Below, piece after piece: positions 14,714-22,757 of a stretch of DNA of 61,595 nt. Within the stretch, counting starts at the first letter, position 1; each line of letters starts with the position of its first letter. The stretch is taken from assembly GCA_047620505.1 (NCBI GenBank), contig JBLHKS010000016.1:1-61595 (forward strand). Reading direction: 5' to 3'. A model generated the notes under the pieces. That model saw only the letters and a list, made by a program, of their open reading frames with translations. It was not told the origin of the DNA and searched no databases. Origin of the DNA: JBLHKS01 sp047620505. GTDB taxonomy: Bacteria; Verrucomicrobiota; Verrucomicrobiia; Verrucomicrobiales; DEV007. The position numbers and the translations under genes are program-made.

Positions 14714-17700
14714 TTACGGCTTAGATGCCGCGGCCTGCGATTTCAATATCTGGACTGCTGTTGGATTCGCTGGATCGAGTCGAAGCGCTTCCCGGATCCT
14801 GCCGGGCTCACCGGTCTCCAGCAGCTGCTGGACGTAATCTTGGACGGAGACTTCGATTCCGGGGCCGAGCGTTCGCTCTAAAACATCATCGACCAGCCAG
14901 CGCGCATGGCGCCACGCGACGCTTCCATCTTCACTCGGAATGAGTTCGGCGGCTTTGTTGAGGGAGTCGTCGTCCAGGTTTCGCAGGACCCCATCTTCAT
15001 CGAGGCGCTTGCCTCCGAGGCGCTCGACAAACTGCAAAAACCAATCGGGTAAGCGCCGATCGATCCGGGGGATGTCCACGACCGCGGATTCGCCATCGGG
15101 CAGGAGGACTTCGAGGCGATTCTCTGGGGCCGCGAAACGCAAACTCTTCGGCGAGGTCGAAAGGCGTAGTAATGGCGTTAGCGGCTCGCCGGTTTGCGTA
15201 TCCCAAAGCTGGAGGCGATTGGAATTCATCAAGACCGCGAGTTGTCGTCCGTCCTTTCGCAGCGTCCAAGCGGAAATCGACTGCGGCACCCGAATCAGTT
15301 TGGTAGCACCATCTGGTCCATCGACTCGCAGCGTGAATACTGACTGAAACCTCACGCGAATCTCGCCGCTGGAAGATTCGAGCACCTCCGGCGATGGGCT
15401 CGGGAACTCCTCGCTCAAGTCGTCGTTTGGATGATTTCGGAAGAGGTGCGCCGGCTCGCGGCTGATATCAAAAAGCCGCGCTGAGCGAGTTGCGTTCGAG
15501 AAAACGGCCAGAAGCCGGTTCTCCGGTCCTGAAGCGACGGCCGAGGAACGACCCGCGCCGATGAGCGCCTCTCCGCTGCCGCCGTTTGCGCTCCAGACTC
15601 GTAAACCGCCGCCGTCTCCCGCTGCGAGGAATTCGGTTGAACTCGGAGTGAGCGTTCCAAACCTGACCGGCGAATTAAAAACCTGAACCGGCGGCGAGAG
15701 AGTCCCGTCCATGGTCCAGAGGCGAGCAAATCCATCGTCGGATCCGCTCATGAAGTTTCGGTAGGCCGAATTGACGCGCAGTAGCCGGACTGCACCGCCG
15801 TGGTAGATTGGGCCCGCGAGATGTTCCAGCCGTTGGGCTTTCCATGAATGAACAGATCCGGAGGCGTCCCCGCTGATGAGATGCGATCCGCTTTCAGACA
15901 GCGCCAGTGCGGTGATTTCCACCCGATGCCGGACATCAGTTGCCTGATGCATGCCGGAGTTGATCCCCCATATTCCTATCGCGCCGGACTCAGTTCCGTA
16001 GGCCAAAAAAGTAGCTTCGCGAGCCAACGCCAATGCTCGGATTGGAGCCTCGGCGGTTTTGATTTCTCCTTGTCGCTCGCCGGTCTTGATGTTCCGGCTA
16101 ACCAACTGTCCGTCATCAAATCCGACGGCGAGAGTTTCCCAACGCGGCGCGCAAATGATTGCCGTTAGGTGGGCTTCAAACTCGTATAGGAAAACAGCCG
16201 CCGTGGGCTCCGCAATGTTCCGAATCTCAAGCGTCGCGCCATCAGATATCGCAAATCGGCCGTGCAGATCTGCGGGGATCAGGAATCGGATCGAGCCGTC
16301 GAATCCAGTTGGATGCGCCTTGGCGATTTGCGCTTTCGGATTCCAGATCACGAGGACCTCGGTCCCGTTTTGGTCCGCGATTGAGGCGATTTGCTGGCTG
16401 TCTTCAAAGACGATCGGCAACCGGCAGCTGCTGACCGTGTCCGGATAGGGGATCGCAGGATGAGTCGGCTTGTTGAACTTTTGATGAGTTAGTAATGAGA
16501 GCAGGCATGAGGCCGAGGCATGGTGGTCAGGATCGGTCCTCAGCGCACGGCAAAAATAGGCGATTGCATCGGCCGGGCGGCGGCGAGCGGCCAGCTGGAG
16601 GCCAAGTTTGTAGTCAGAATTTCGGAACTCCTGTCGTAACTCGATTTCGCGCCGCTGCAGGTCGTGGCTGAGCGCGGTGGCGCGGGCGAACTGAAGCCAA
16701 CTGACGACAATTCCGATCAAGAGCGAAGCTGCGACGAGAGCGCCCGCGATCACTGCCGGGCGATGCCTTTCGACGAACTTCTTCAGTGGATACCAGCGCG
16801 AAGGGGCGGCGGCGACGACTGGGCGATTCTCCAAAATTCGCTCAAGCTCACGAGCAAGCGATCCGGCGCTGTCGTAGCGGTCCGACGGGATTTTCGCCAT
16901 TGCTTTGCCGACTACCCATTCGACTTCGCCGCGTAGTTCCGCGTCGTGGTGCGAAAGCGGCGGTGGATCGGTCAGGGTGACGCGTCGCAACACGTCGAGC
17001 ATCGATTTTTCGTCGCTCAAGCCTGACGAAAACGGCTGAACTCCGCTCAACGTTTCGTAGATCAGAACGCCAAGGCTGTAGATGTCGCTGCGGCCGTCAA
17101 TCGGCGATCCGTCGAGCGCCGCTTGCTCGGGGCTCATGTAACTCGGCGTGCCGACGATCTGATAAAACTCCGTGAAAATCGTCCGATCGGTCAGCGAAAC
17201 GTCGAGAGCCCTAGCAATACCAAAATCGATCACCTTTGGGACCGGTCGATCATCGATCAAAGTGACTAGAATGTTGGACGGCTTGATGTCGCGATGGATC
17301 ACGCCCTTGAGGTGCGCGTGTTGCACGGCTTCGCAGACGCTTTGAAGAATGCGCAGCCGCTCGGTCCGCGTCAGCAGCTGCTGACGGCAGAAATCGGTCA
17401 GCGCACCGCCATCGACAAGCTCCATCGCGAAGTACGGATCGCCGTCCTCGGTCTGTCCCGCGTCGTAGATTGCAGCAATGTTAGGGTGATCCATCAGCGC
17501 GAGCGCTTGCCGTTCCGCATCAAATCGGGCGAGGACCTGAGGTGAAGCGATATCCGGTTTCAGCACTTTCAACGCGACGCGCCGACGGACCGGCTTGATC
17601 TGCTCTGCTTCGTAGACGATTGCGAAACCGCCTTCGCCGAGCTTCCTGATAATGTGATAATTGCCGATGGTCTCGCCCGTCGGATCGGGCGATTCCAGCT

Positions 17701-17812
17701 GGTCATCGAGCGAGTCAATCAGGCAGACCGGGCACATCCCGAGAGGTGCGTCTTCCGGGATTTCCAAGCCGCAATCTGGACAAATATCGTTGGTCATCGT
17801 CTGCAAATTCAC
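14714..17812 (-). CDS. Transmembrane Ser/Thr protein kinase with WD40 repeats, 1032 aa
   Basis: Order of parts: zinc ribbon (CPDC at 11-14, CPVC at 27-30), kinase domain about 49-330, membrane span about 352-373, then a large WD40 beta-propeller region facing the periplasm (repeats such as GSHLISGDASGSVHSWKAQ and FMSGSDDGFARLW), and a helical C-terminus. Kinase motifs are intact: GEGGFAIVYEA, ALKVLK (K82), HRDIKPSN (173-180), DFG (196-198), SPEQ. It starts with GTG at 17812, overlapping the stop of the ECF sigma gene by four bases (GTGA), so the two are translated together. Such sigma/kinase pairs are common in Planctomycetes and Verrucomicrobia, where the kinase is thought to control the sigma factor. 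An ATG at 17797 is an alternative start. Confidence 0.9.
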   Translation of the reverse strand: MNLQTMTNDICPDCGLEIPEDAPLGMCPVCLIDSLDDQLESPDPTGETIGNYHIIRKLGEGGFAIVYEAEQIKPVRRRVALKVLKPDIASPQVLARFDAERQALALMDHPNIAAIYDAGQTEDGDPYFAMELVDGGALTDFCRQQLLTRTERLRILQSVCEAVQHAHLKGVIHRDIKPSNILVTLIDDRPVPKVIDFGIARALDVSLTDRTIFTEFYQIVGTPSYMSPEQAALDGSPIDGRSDIYSLGVLIYETLSGVQPFSSGLSDEKSMLDVLRRVTLTDPPPLSHHDAELRGEVEWVVGKAMAKIPSDRYDSAGSLARELERILENRPVVAAAPSRWYPLKKFVERHRPAVIAGALVAASLLIGIVVSWLQFARATALSHDLQRREIELRQEFRNSDYKLGLQLAARRRPADAIAYFCRALRTDPDHHASASCLLSLLTHQKFNKPTHPAIPYPDTVSSCRLPIVFEDSQQIASIADQNGTEVLVIWNPKAQIAKAHPTGFDGSIRFLIPADLHGRFAISDGATLEIRNIAEPTAAVFLYEFEAHLTAIICAPRWETLAVGFDDGQLVSRNIKTGERQGEIKTAEAPIRALALAREATFLAYGTESGAIGIWGINSGMHQATDVRHRVEITALALSESGSHLISGDASGSVHSWKAQRLEHLAGPIYHGGAVRLLRVNSAYRNFMSGSDDGFARLWTMDGTLSPPVQVFNSPVRFGTLTPSSTEFLAAGDGGGLRVWSANGGSGEALIGAGRSSAVASGPENRLLAVFSNATRSARLFDISREPAHLFRNHPNDDLSEEFPSPSPEVLESSSGEIRVRFQSVFTLRVDGPDGATKLIRVPQSISAWTLRKDGRQLAVLMNSNRLQLWDTQTGEPLTPLLRLSTSPKSLRFAAPENRLEVLLPDGESAVVDIPRIDRRLPDWFLQFVERLGGKRLDEDGVLRNLDDDSLNKAAELIPSEDGSVAWRHARWLVDDVLERTLGPGIEVSVQDYVQQLLETGEPGRIREALRLDPANPTAVQILKSQAAASKP
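14819..14830. repeat. CAGCAGCTGCTG palindrome, copy 3
   Basis: In the kinase gene (minus strand) as QQLL; extends to a 16-base palindrome (14817-14832). Confidence 0.9.
17372..17383. repeat. CAGCAGCTGCTG palindrome, copy 4
   Basis: Second exact copy in the kinase gene, in the catalytic domain (RQQLLTR); extends to an 18-base palindrome (17369-17386). Confidence 0.9.
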
Positions 17813-18546
17813 TCACGGAACGCCGCCATCATCCATTGAATCTCCGCGTCGACTTCTTCCGCGGATTCGACCGTCGCGGTGATGTGTCGATGCAACAAAT
17901 TGCGAAATCGTTTCCGCAATCGATGTACCGCCATCTTCGTCGCATCCTCGCTCATCCCGAGCGGCTCGCCAATGGTCGCGTAAGTTTCGGCACCTTTGCC
18001 AGTGAGGAAACCTGACAACGCGTCAAACACCGTTGACTTTTCCTGACGAATATACTCAGCCTTCAGCTGGTCGAGAACGTGCTCGAGAATCGTCAACGCC
18101 CAGCGTCGCTCGAAAAGCTTCTCCGGCGTTAGGCGATCGACTGGTTCGTTCCGGTAGCGTTGCTCGGCAAGCTCTGCATCGATCGATAAAACCGTTTCAC
18201 CACCGCCACGCTTCTGGGCATTCTCCGCCCGGCGCGCCTGTGACAAAAAGTGGCTAACCGAAGTCGCGAGGAACGATCGCAATCGCCCCTTCGCTCGATC
18301 CGCCAAATCGAAATCGCCTCGCCGCAGAAAATTCGCAAAGAACTCCTGCGTTAGGTCCTCGGCGTCGTGTGCCGATCGCCCGCGCCGCCGGACGTAGGCG
18401 TAGACCGGATACCAATACATCTGGCAGAGCTCCCCCAGCGCGTTGGATCCTAGAGTGTTGTTGCCTCGCGCTTGAAAAAGAACGGTCCACGGCGTCTCGG
18501 GGAAGGCAGCTGCCGGGGTGCCGGACTGGGTTTTGCCGTTGCTCAT
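17809..18546 (-). CDS. ECF-type RNA polymerase sigma factor linked to a kinase
   Basis: 245 residues from ATG 18546 (MSNGKTQSGTPAAAFPETPW). Sigma region 2 is seen in LGELCQMYWYPVYAYVRRRG with SAHDAEDLTQEFFANFL, followed by a linker LRSFLATSVSHFLSQARRAE. Region 4 is the helix-turn-helix near TYATIGEPLGMSEDATKMAV and HRLRKRFRNLLHRHI. The WTVLFQAR start and DAEDLTQEFF are typical of the large ECF sigma factors paired with protein kinases in this phylum. No anti-sigma factor is nearby; the overlapping kinase is the probable partner. Confidence 0.9.
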   Translation of the reverse strand: MSNGKTQSGTPAAAFPETPWTVLFQARGNNTLGSNALGELCQMYWYPVYAYVRRRGRSAHDAEDLTQEFFANFLRRGDFDLADRAKGRLRSFLATSVSHFLSQARRAENAQKRGGGETVLSIDAELAEQRYRNEPVDRLTPEKLFERRWALTILEHVLDQLKAEYIRQEKSTVFDALSGFLTGKGAETYATIGEPLGMSEDATKMAVHRLRKRFRNLLHRHITATVESAEEVDAEIQWMMAAFRE

Positions 18547-18666
18547 GAGGCCGACTCTCCACCCGCGCGGACGCCGATCAAGACGGCCTGGAAAAAAAGT
18601 TCGTTCCCGCCTGTTACCTTTTTCCGCCGATCGCTCAACAGAGGATGAAACCACATTCTATTTCCA

Positions 18667-19539
18667 ATGAACCCACGATCAAAAATGACCAAAACCATCC
18701 TCTCAACCACGCTTGCTTTCGCGAGTTTGCTTGGTTTTTCCACGCCAGCAGCTGCTCAGATTAGTGGAGGCACTTACGGCTTCGAAGACGCGCCGAACGA
18801 CGGAGCGCTAAACCTCGATCAACTCGATGAGCAGAGCTTTCGCGTTCGCGTCGAAGAGCGCTTTGGCGGGCAGAACAAAATTTTCCTCAACGGCGATTTC
18901 CAGATCGGCGCGCCGGAAGTTCACGCGTTCATTTTCGAAAACGACAGCATCGCGATCGACACGCACGATCACTTTGCTCCAAAATTCGACGGCGGCGATG
19001 GACCGGACTACCTCGTCGGTTCAGACGCAGCAGATAGCTTTGAGGATTGGGAAACTCCGATGGAAGTTCCCTTTGCAGGCGGTAGCGCCCATCAAGTTCG
19101 CATCTCCATCGAACTGAGCGCCGACACCCAGCAGCTGCCAGACATTTACGGCTTCGCGACCGACCTCCACTCCCTCGTGACCTTCGCCCTCGACACGATG
19201 GCCGTGGAGATTCCAGCGAATGGTCTCAACTCGACTGGCAACGAAGTTGCGATCTTTGAAGACTACGGCGTTTCGCTGAAGGCGACCGGCAACGAGGTCG
19301 CAATCGTTCAATCTCTCGATGACCGCGGCGTCGGACAGCGTTGGGCTGACTATCTAGGGGAAGCCGTCCGTCCGAATGCACTTCGCGTGTTGGCTGGCGA
19401 ACTCGATCTTCTGCTTTGGGATCTCGAAGTCGGCATCGTCGGCCAGGACCAAATCGGCGTGGAAATCGAGATGCTGATCGCAAATTCCCTCCTTGCGAGC
19501 GGACTGACCCCTGATTCCGTCCGAGTCAATCTCCCCTGA
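18667..19539 (+). CDS. Secreted hypothetical protein, 290 aa
   Basis: The signal peptide is clear (MTKTILSTTLAFASLLGFST, cleaved after AAAQ). The mature protein has no recognised domain. It is acidic and beta-rich, with a duplicated motif, STGNEVAIFEDYGVSLKATG and then GNEVAIVQSLDDRG. It lies divergent from the sigma/kinase operon, about 120 bases away, so it may be a target of that regulator. A hairpin terminator follows. The first ATG (18667) or the one at 18685 could be used. Confidence 0.7.
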   Translation: MNPRSKMTKTILSTTLAFASLLGFSTPAAAQISGGTYGFEDAPNDGALNLDQLDEQSFRVRVEERFGGQNKIFLNGDFQIGAPEVHAFIFENDSIAIDTHDHFAPKFDGGDGPDYLVGSDAADSFEDWETPMEVPFAGGSAHQVRISIELSADTQQLPDIYGFATDLHSLVTFALDTMAVEIPANGLNSTGNEVAIFEDYGVSLKATGNEVAIVQSLDDRGVGQRWADYLGEAVRPNALRVLAGELDLLLWDLEVGIVGQDQIGVEIEMLIANSLLASGLTPDSVRVNLP

Positions 19540-19573
19540 GATTCCCAGTCGTTCTGTTATTCCCCCTGAACTT

Positions 19574-19606
19574 GAAGGGCGGGCTTTGGCTCGCCCTTCT
19601 TGCGTT
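19574..19606 (+). terminator. Probable rho-independent terminator
   Basis: An eight-base stem GAAGGGCG/CGCCCTTC (19574-19581 with 19592-19599) encloses a ten-base loop and is followed by a T-containing tract. It lies about 35 bases after the secreted protein's stop and before the convergent aldolase gene, so it may serve both strands. Confidence 0.5.
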
Positions 19607-19635
19607 GGCTTTCTGGCAGAAATGAAATGCCCACT

Positions 19636-20439
19636 TCAAGGAAGCGGCAACTCCGAAGCCGTGCTCGATTCAGCCGCGGACTCACCGCGTGTAGCCAGAT
19701 TCAACTCTTTGAGCTTCGATTGCAGGAACATCGTCGGCTCGGCGATGCAGAGGAAGCGGTAGCCGTCTTCCGCAAGCTTGGGCCCATCGCCAATCATCCA
19801 CATCGCTTTTCCGGCGGCGCGGCCGGCATCGCGGATTCTGTGCAAGGCTTCCCGATGAACCTCAGCACCCGGATCGTAGCAAACGCCCAGATCGGCGGAC
19901 AAATCATACGGCCCGACTGCGATCGCGGTTGTCAACGGGTGCTCGGCGATTTCCGCAACGTTTTCCAATCCAACTCGACTTTCGATCTGTGGCAGGATGA
20001 TCAAATCGTCCTCGACTTCGGCCTTCCAAGTTTCATAGTTAACGTCCGAAACCCAATGATTTCCGGGTCCGCCCGGCCGCCGGCGGCCACGGGGTTTCAT
20101 ATAAACCGCGTCCTGAATTACCTTCATTGTTTCGCTCGTCTCGACCATCGGAATGAGCAAACCGCAAGGGCCCAAGTCCAACGCCAGCCTGACCGGAGTG
20201 TACTCTGCCGCCGGTGGTCGGATCAGGATCGGAAAGTCCTCGCGACGTCCGATTGCACAAGCCTCAGCGACCATCGCCGCATCGAAAGTGATGTGTTCGA
20301 GATCGATGATGAGGTAGTCGAAGTCGGCCTTCATCGCCATCTCGACCATCCCCGGCCAGAAGTGAAACGTGCAGAGCATCCCGGTCGTGATCCGGTCTTC
20401 AGAAGCGATTTTTTCGCGGAGAATTTTTGCGGCAATCAT
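19636..20439 (-). CDS. HpcH/HpaI-family 2-oxo acid aldolase
   Basis: A class II, metal-dependent aldolase of 267 aa, of normal length. It would cleave 2-keto-3-deoxy sugar acids or 4-hydroxy-2-oxo diacids to pyruvate plus an aldehyde. Motifs: FDYLIIDLEHITFD (metal and substrate region), ILIRPPAAEY (catalytic Arg), GLLIPMVET (metal Glu) and LPQIESRVGLENVAEI. The C-terminal 20 residues (SAAESSTASELPLP) are a loose tail. The gene is divergent from the aldo/keto reductase 90 bases away; together they could serve breakdown of an uncommon sugar or sugar acid. Confidence 0.85.
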   Translation of the reverse strand: MIAAKILREKIASEDRITTGMLCTFHFWPGMVEMAMKADFDYLIIDLEHITFDAAMVAEACAIGRREDFPILIRPPAAEYTPVRLALDLGPCGLLIPMVETSETMKVIQDAVYMKPRGRRRPGGPGNHWVSDVNYETWKAEVEDDLIILPQIESRVGLENVAEIAEHPLTTAIAVGPYDLSADLGVCYDPGAEVHREALHRIRDAGRAAGKAMWMIGDGPKLAEDGYRFLCIAEPTMFLQSKLKELNLATRGESAAESSTASELPLP

Positions 20440-20528
20440 GCGGCGTCAGGCTCGGTTCGCGGTGGGCGCGGTCAATTCAAACTTGGGACCGCTTGAAAGT
20501 GCGATCACCACGCGCTAACTCCGCCTTC

Positions 20529-21434
20529 ATGGAATTTACTGAACTCCAACCGGCTGGATTGAAGGTGAGCGCGTTAGGATGCGGTTGCACGACCTTTGGC
20601 CGGGAGATCGACGAATCGGCGGCGCACGCATTTCTCGATCACGCTCAAGCCAACGGCCTGACCTTGCTCGACACTGCCTCGGCTTATGGCGGAGGGAAGT
20701 CCGAGGAGATTCTGCGGACTTGGCTCAAATCACGTCGGCCGGCCGACGGCAGCCTGGTCATCGCCACCAAAATTCTACCTCCCTACGATCCCGAGTCGAT
20801 TACTCAATCTGTCGAAAGTTGCCTGCAGCGATTGGGGCTCGAAGCGATCGATCTCCTCTACCTACATCGCTGGGATGCCACTGCGGATGCGCCGGAATCT
20901 CTGGCTGCGCTTGATGGTTTGGTCAGGGCCGGAAAAGTCAGGGCGCTTGGCGTCAGCAACTACGAGCAGCCGCAACTTGAAGCCGCACTCGCGATTCAAC
21001 AGGAAAACCAATTCGCGCAATTCTGCGCCGTGCAGAACAACTTCAACTTTGCCGTCAGCGATTTCAGCCCTGCTTATCTCGAATTCTGCGCGGATCGGAA
21101 GATTGCCACCGTCGGCTACAGTCCGCTCGGCGCGGGTTTTCTGACGGGCAAACATCAGCAGCTGCTGGTCGAAGCCGGATCGCGTTTTGACATCGTGCCG
21201 GAGCATCAGGACGTCTATTTTCACGAAGAAGGCTGGAGGAAGCTTGCACGATTAGAGGAAGTCGCCAAGCGTCATCAGCTCTCGCAGGCACACTTGGCGC
21301 TCGCGTGGGCGATGCATCAGAACGGCATTGCCTCGGTGCTGGTCGGCGGAAGAACAACCGCCCACCTCGATCAAGCGTTCGCGGCCCTGGCATTCGACGA
21401 ACCGGAGATTTTCGCCGAACTCGACGCGGCATAG
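20529..21434 (+). CDS. Aldo/keto reductase
   Basis: 301 residues from ATG 20529, a complete single-domain TIM barrel. The catalytic tetrad is visible: LLDTASAYGGGKSEE (Asp, Tyr), VIATKIL (Lys) and IDLLYLHRWD (His). NADP-site elements GVSNYEQPQL, VGYSPLGAGFLTGK and VLVGGRTTAHLDQA follow. Substrate unknown. An exact copy of the dispersed palindrome lies in the gene (21156-21167) and a second is only five bases after its stop. Confidence 0.9.
   Translation: MEFTELQPAGLKVSALGCGCTTFGREIDESAAHAFLDHAQANGLTLLDTASAYGGGKSEEILRTWLKSRRPADGSLVIATKILPPYDPESITQSVESCLQRLGLEAIDLLYLHRWDATADAPESLAALDGLVRAGKVRALGVSNYEQPQLEAALAIQQENQFAQFCAVQNNFNFAVSDFSPAYLEFCADRKIATVGYSPLGAGFLTGKHQQLLVEAGSRFDIVPEHQDVYFHEEGWRKLARLEEVAKRHQLSQAHLALAWAMHQNGIASVLVGGRTTAHLDQAFAALAFDEPEIFAELDAA
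21156..21167. repeat. CAGCAGCTGCTG palindrome, copy 5
   Basis: In the aldo/keto reductase gene as QQLL (KHQQLLVE). Confidence 0.9.
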
Positions 21435-21438
21435 AATT

Positions 21439-21450
21439 CAGCAGCTGCTG
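21439..21450. repeat. CAGCAGCTGCTG palindrome, copy 6 (intergenic)
   Basis: Exact copy in the 28-base gap between the convergent aldo/keto reductase and sialidase-like genes; extends to 14 bases. Confidence 0.9.
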
Positions 21451-21462
21451 AGGCGTTCCGCG

Positions 21463-22698
21463 TCACTTCGTAGCCCGAACCTTCACCACGTAAACGCTGC
21501 CATCGGCACCGCGCTCGACGGCTTCAGGTCGATCGATGTTGGCCTCGGCGACGGTGATCCATGATTCGTTCGCGTCGACCACGGTGACGCCCGAGTTGCC
21601 AAGCGTCGCGCCGCGTTCCGGAACGAGGATCTTTTCCGTCGCACGAATGACTTGAAGACTTACCGGATCGACCTGCGCCATGAACAAGGGGGCTCGGTGC
21701 CGGACGACATGATCGTTATTCGCGTCAGATCGAGTGTAAACGAGAAACAGCCCGTCTCCGAGCACTACCCAATGCTGTTGAGTGTTGTAGCTGTGGACTT
21801 CCTCGCCATCGTCAAAGGTCCACATCTTGTAGGGCTCGAAATGCAGGCCGTCATCGCTAACGCTAACGTAGGGATGAAGATCATTTCGCATCGTAATATA
21901 GTAGCGGCCATTGAACCGCACTAACGAAGGCTCATAAAGCCCTCGCTTGACGTCTAACTTTAGCACATCGCCGTGCTCGACATAGGTCAACTCCTCGCCA
22001 TCGAACTTCGCGCGGACAACCGTGCTCGAGAAAGGCACTCCGACTTTCGGGCCGATGTAGCAGGGCAACAACAGCGATCCGTCGTCTTCGACCAGCCACT
22101 GAGCACAGGCGCAGCGCGCGAAGTTAAACTGCTCGCCTTTCGGCATCTCAAATCGTCGCCATTTCGACCAAACCGCCTTCTCCGGATCGAACACGGCATA
22201 TGAAGTTTGATGCGCGCGCGGCTGATCTTCAAGCTGCTTGCCATTCGAGCTGTAGCGAACCTGCGCGCCGATCGCGATCAGCTTTTTCGTGGGCGCGTGC
22301 CAGCCGGGAACCACGTCGGCAACCGCGATGTTGACCTCGCCATCGGACACCCAATCCAGCTCCTTCTGGGATTTCGGATCGCTCCAACTTTGCCCAAGGT
22401 CATCGCTACGCATCGTGTAGACGCCGGAATAGAAATCGGAGCGACCGAGGAATTTGAACAGAACCATCATCGCCGCCGGACTCGTCTGCCCGGCCAAAGC
22501 CTCGGCGGGAATCATCGAGGCTCGCGGGTGAATCCAGTAGGAGCCATCCGTCACGCCGGGTTCGCGCTTCAGGACAACGCTTCGGTCGATCTCAAATGGA
22601 ACGATGTCGACGTCAGGTGACGCTGGCTTAGTTTCTTGAGCCTCGAGAGCAGGAGCGAGAGCTAGAAGCAGGCTGAGAGCGGAAATTCGTGGGTTCAT
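21463..22698 (-). CDS. Secreted sialidase-like (BNR) protein
   Basis: 411 residues from ATG 22698, with a signal peptide (MNPRISALSLLLALAPALEA, then QETKP). It has beta-propeller Asp-box motifs SDDLGQSWSDP and SDDGLHFEP, an arginine-containing strand (WIHPRASMI) and an LYEPSLVRFNGRYYITMRND strand, as in exo-alpha-sialidase-type proteins. Whether it hydrolyses sialosides is unproven, because many such proteins in this phylum are only predicted. It is the last gene of the minus-strand glycan run. Confidence 0.7.
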   Translation of the reverse strand: MNPRISALSLLLALAPALEAQETKPASPDVDIVPFEIDRSVVLKREPGVTDGSYWIHPRASMIPAEALAGQTSPAAMMVLFKFLGRSDFYSGVYTMRSDDLGQSWSDPKSQKELDWVSDGEVNIAVADVVPGWHAPTKKLIAIGAQVRYSSNGKQLEDQPRAHQTSYAVFDPEKAVWSKWRRFEMPKGEQFNFARCACAQWLVEDDGSLLLPCYIGPKVGVPFSSTVVRAKFDGEELTYVEHGDVLKLDVKRGLYEPSLVRFNGRYYITMRNDLHPYVSVSDDGLHFEPYKMWTFDDGEEVHSYNTQQHWVVLGDGLFLVYTRSDANNDHVVRHRAPLFMAQVDPVSLQVIRATEKILVPERGATLGNSGVTVVDANESWITVAEANIDRPEAVERGADGSVYVVKVRATK

Positions 22699-22757
22699 CG
22701 GTTCAAGCGTCGCGCGGGTTGACGGCTGTGCAAGTCCTCGCATCACCAGCAGGTTGC

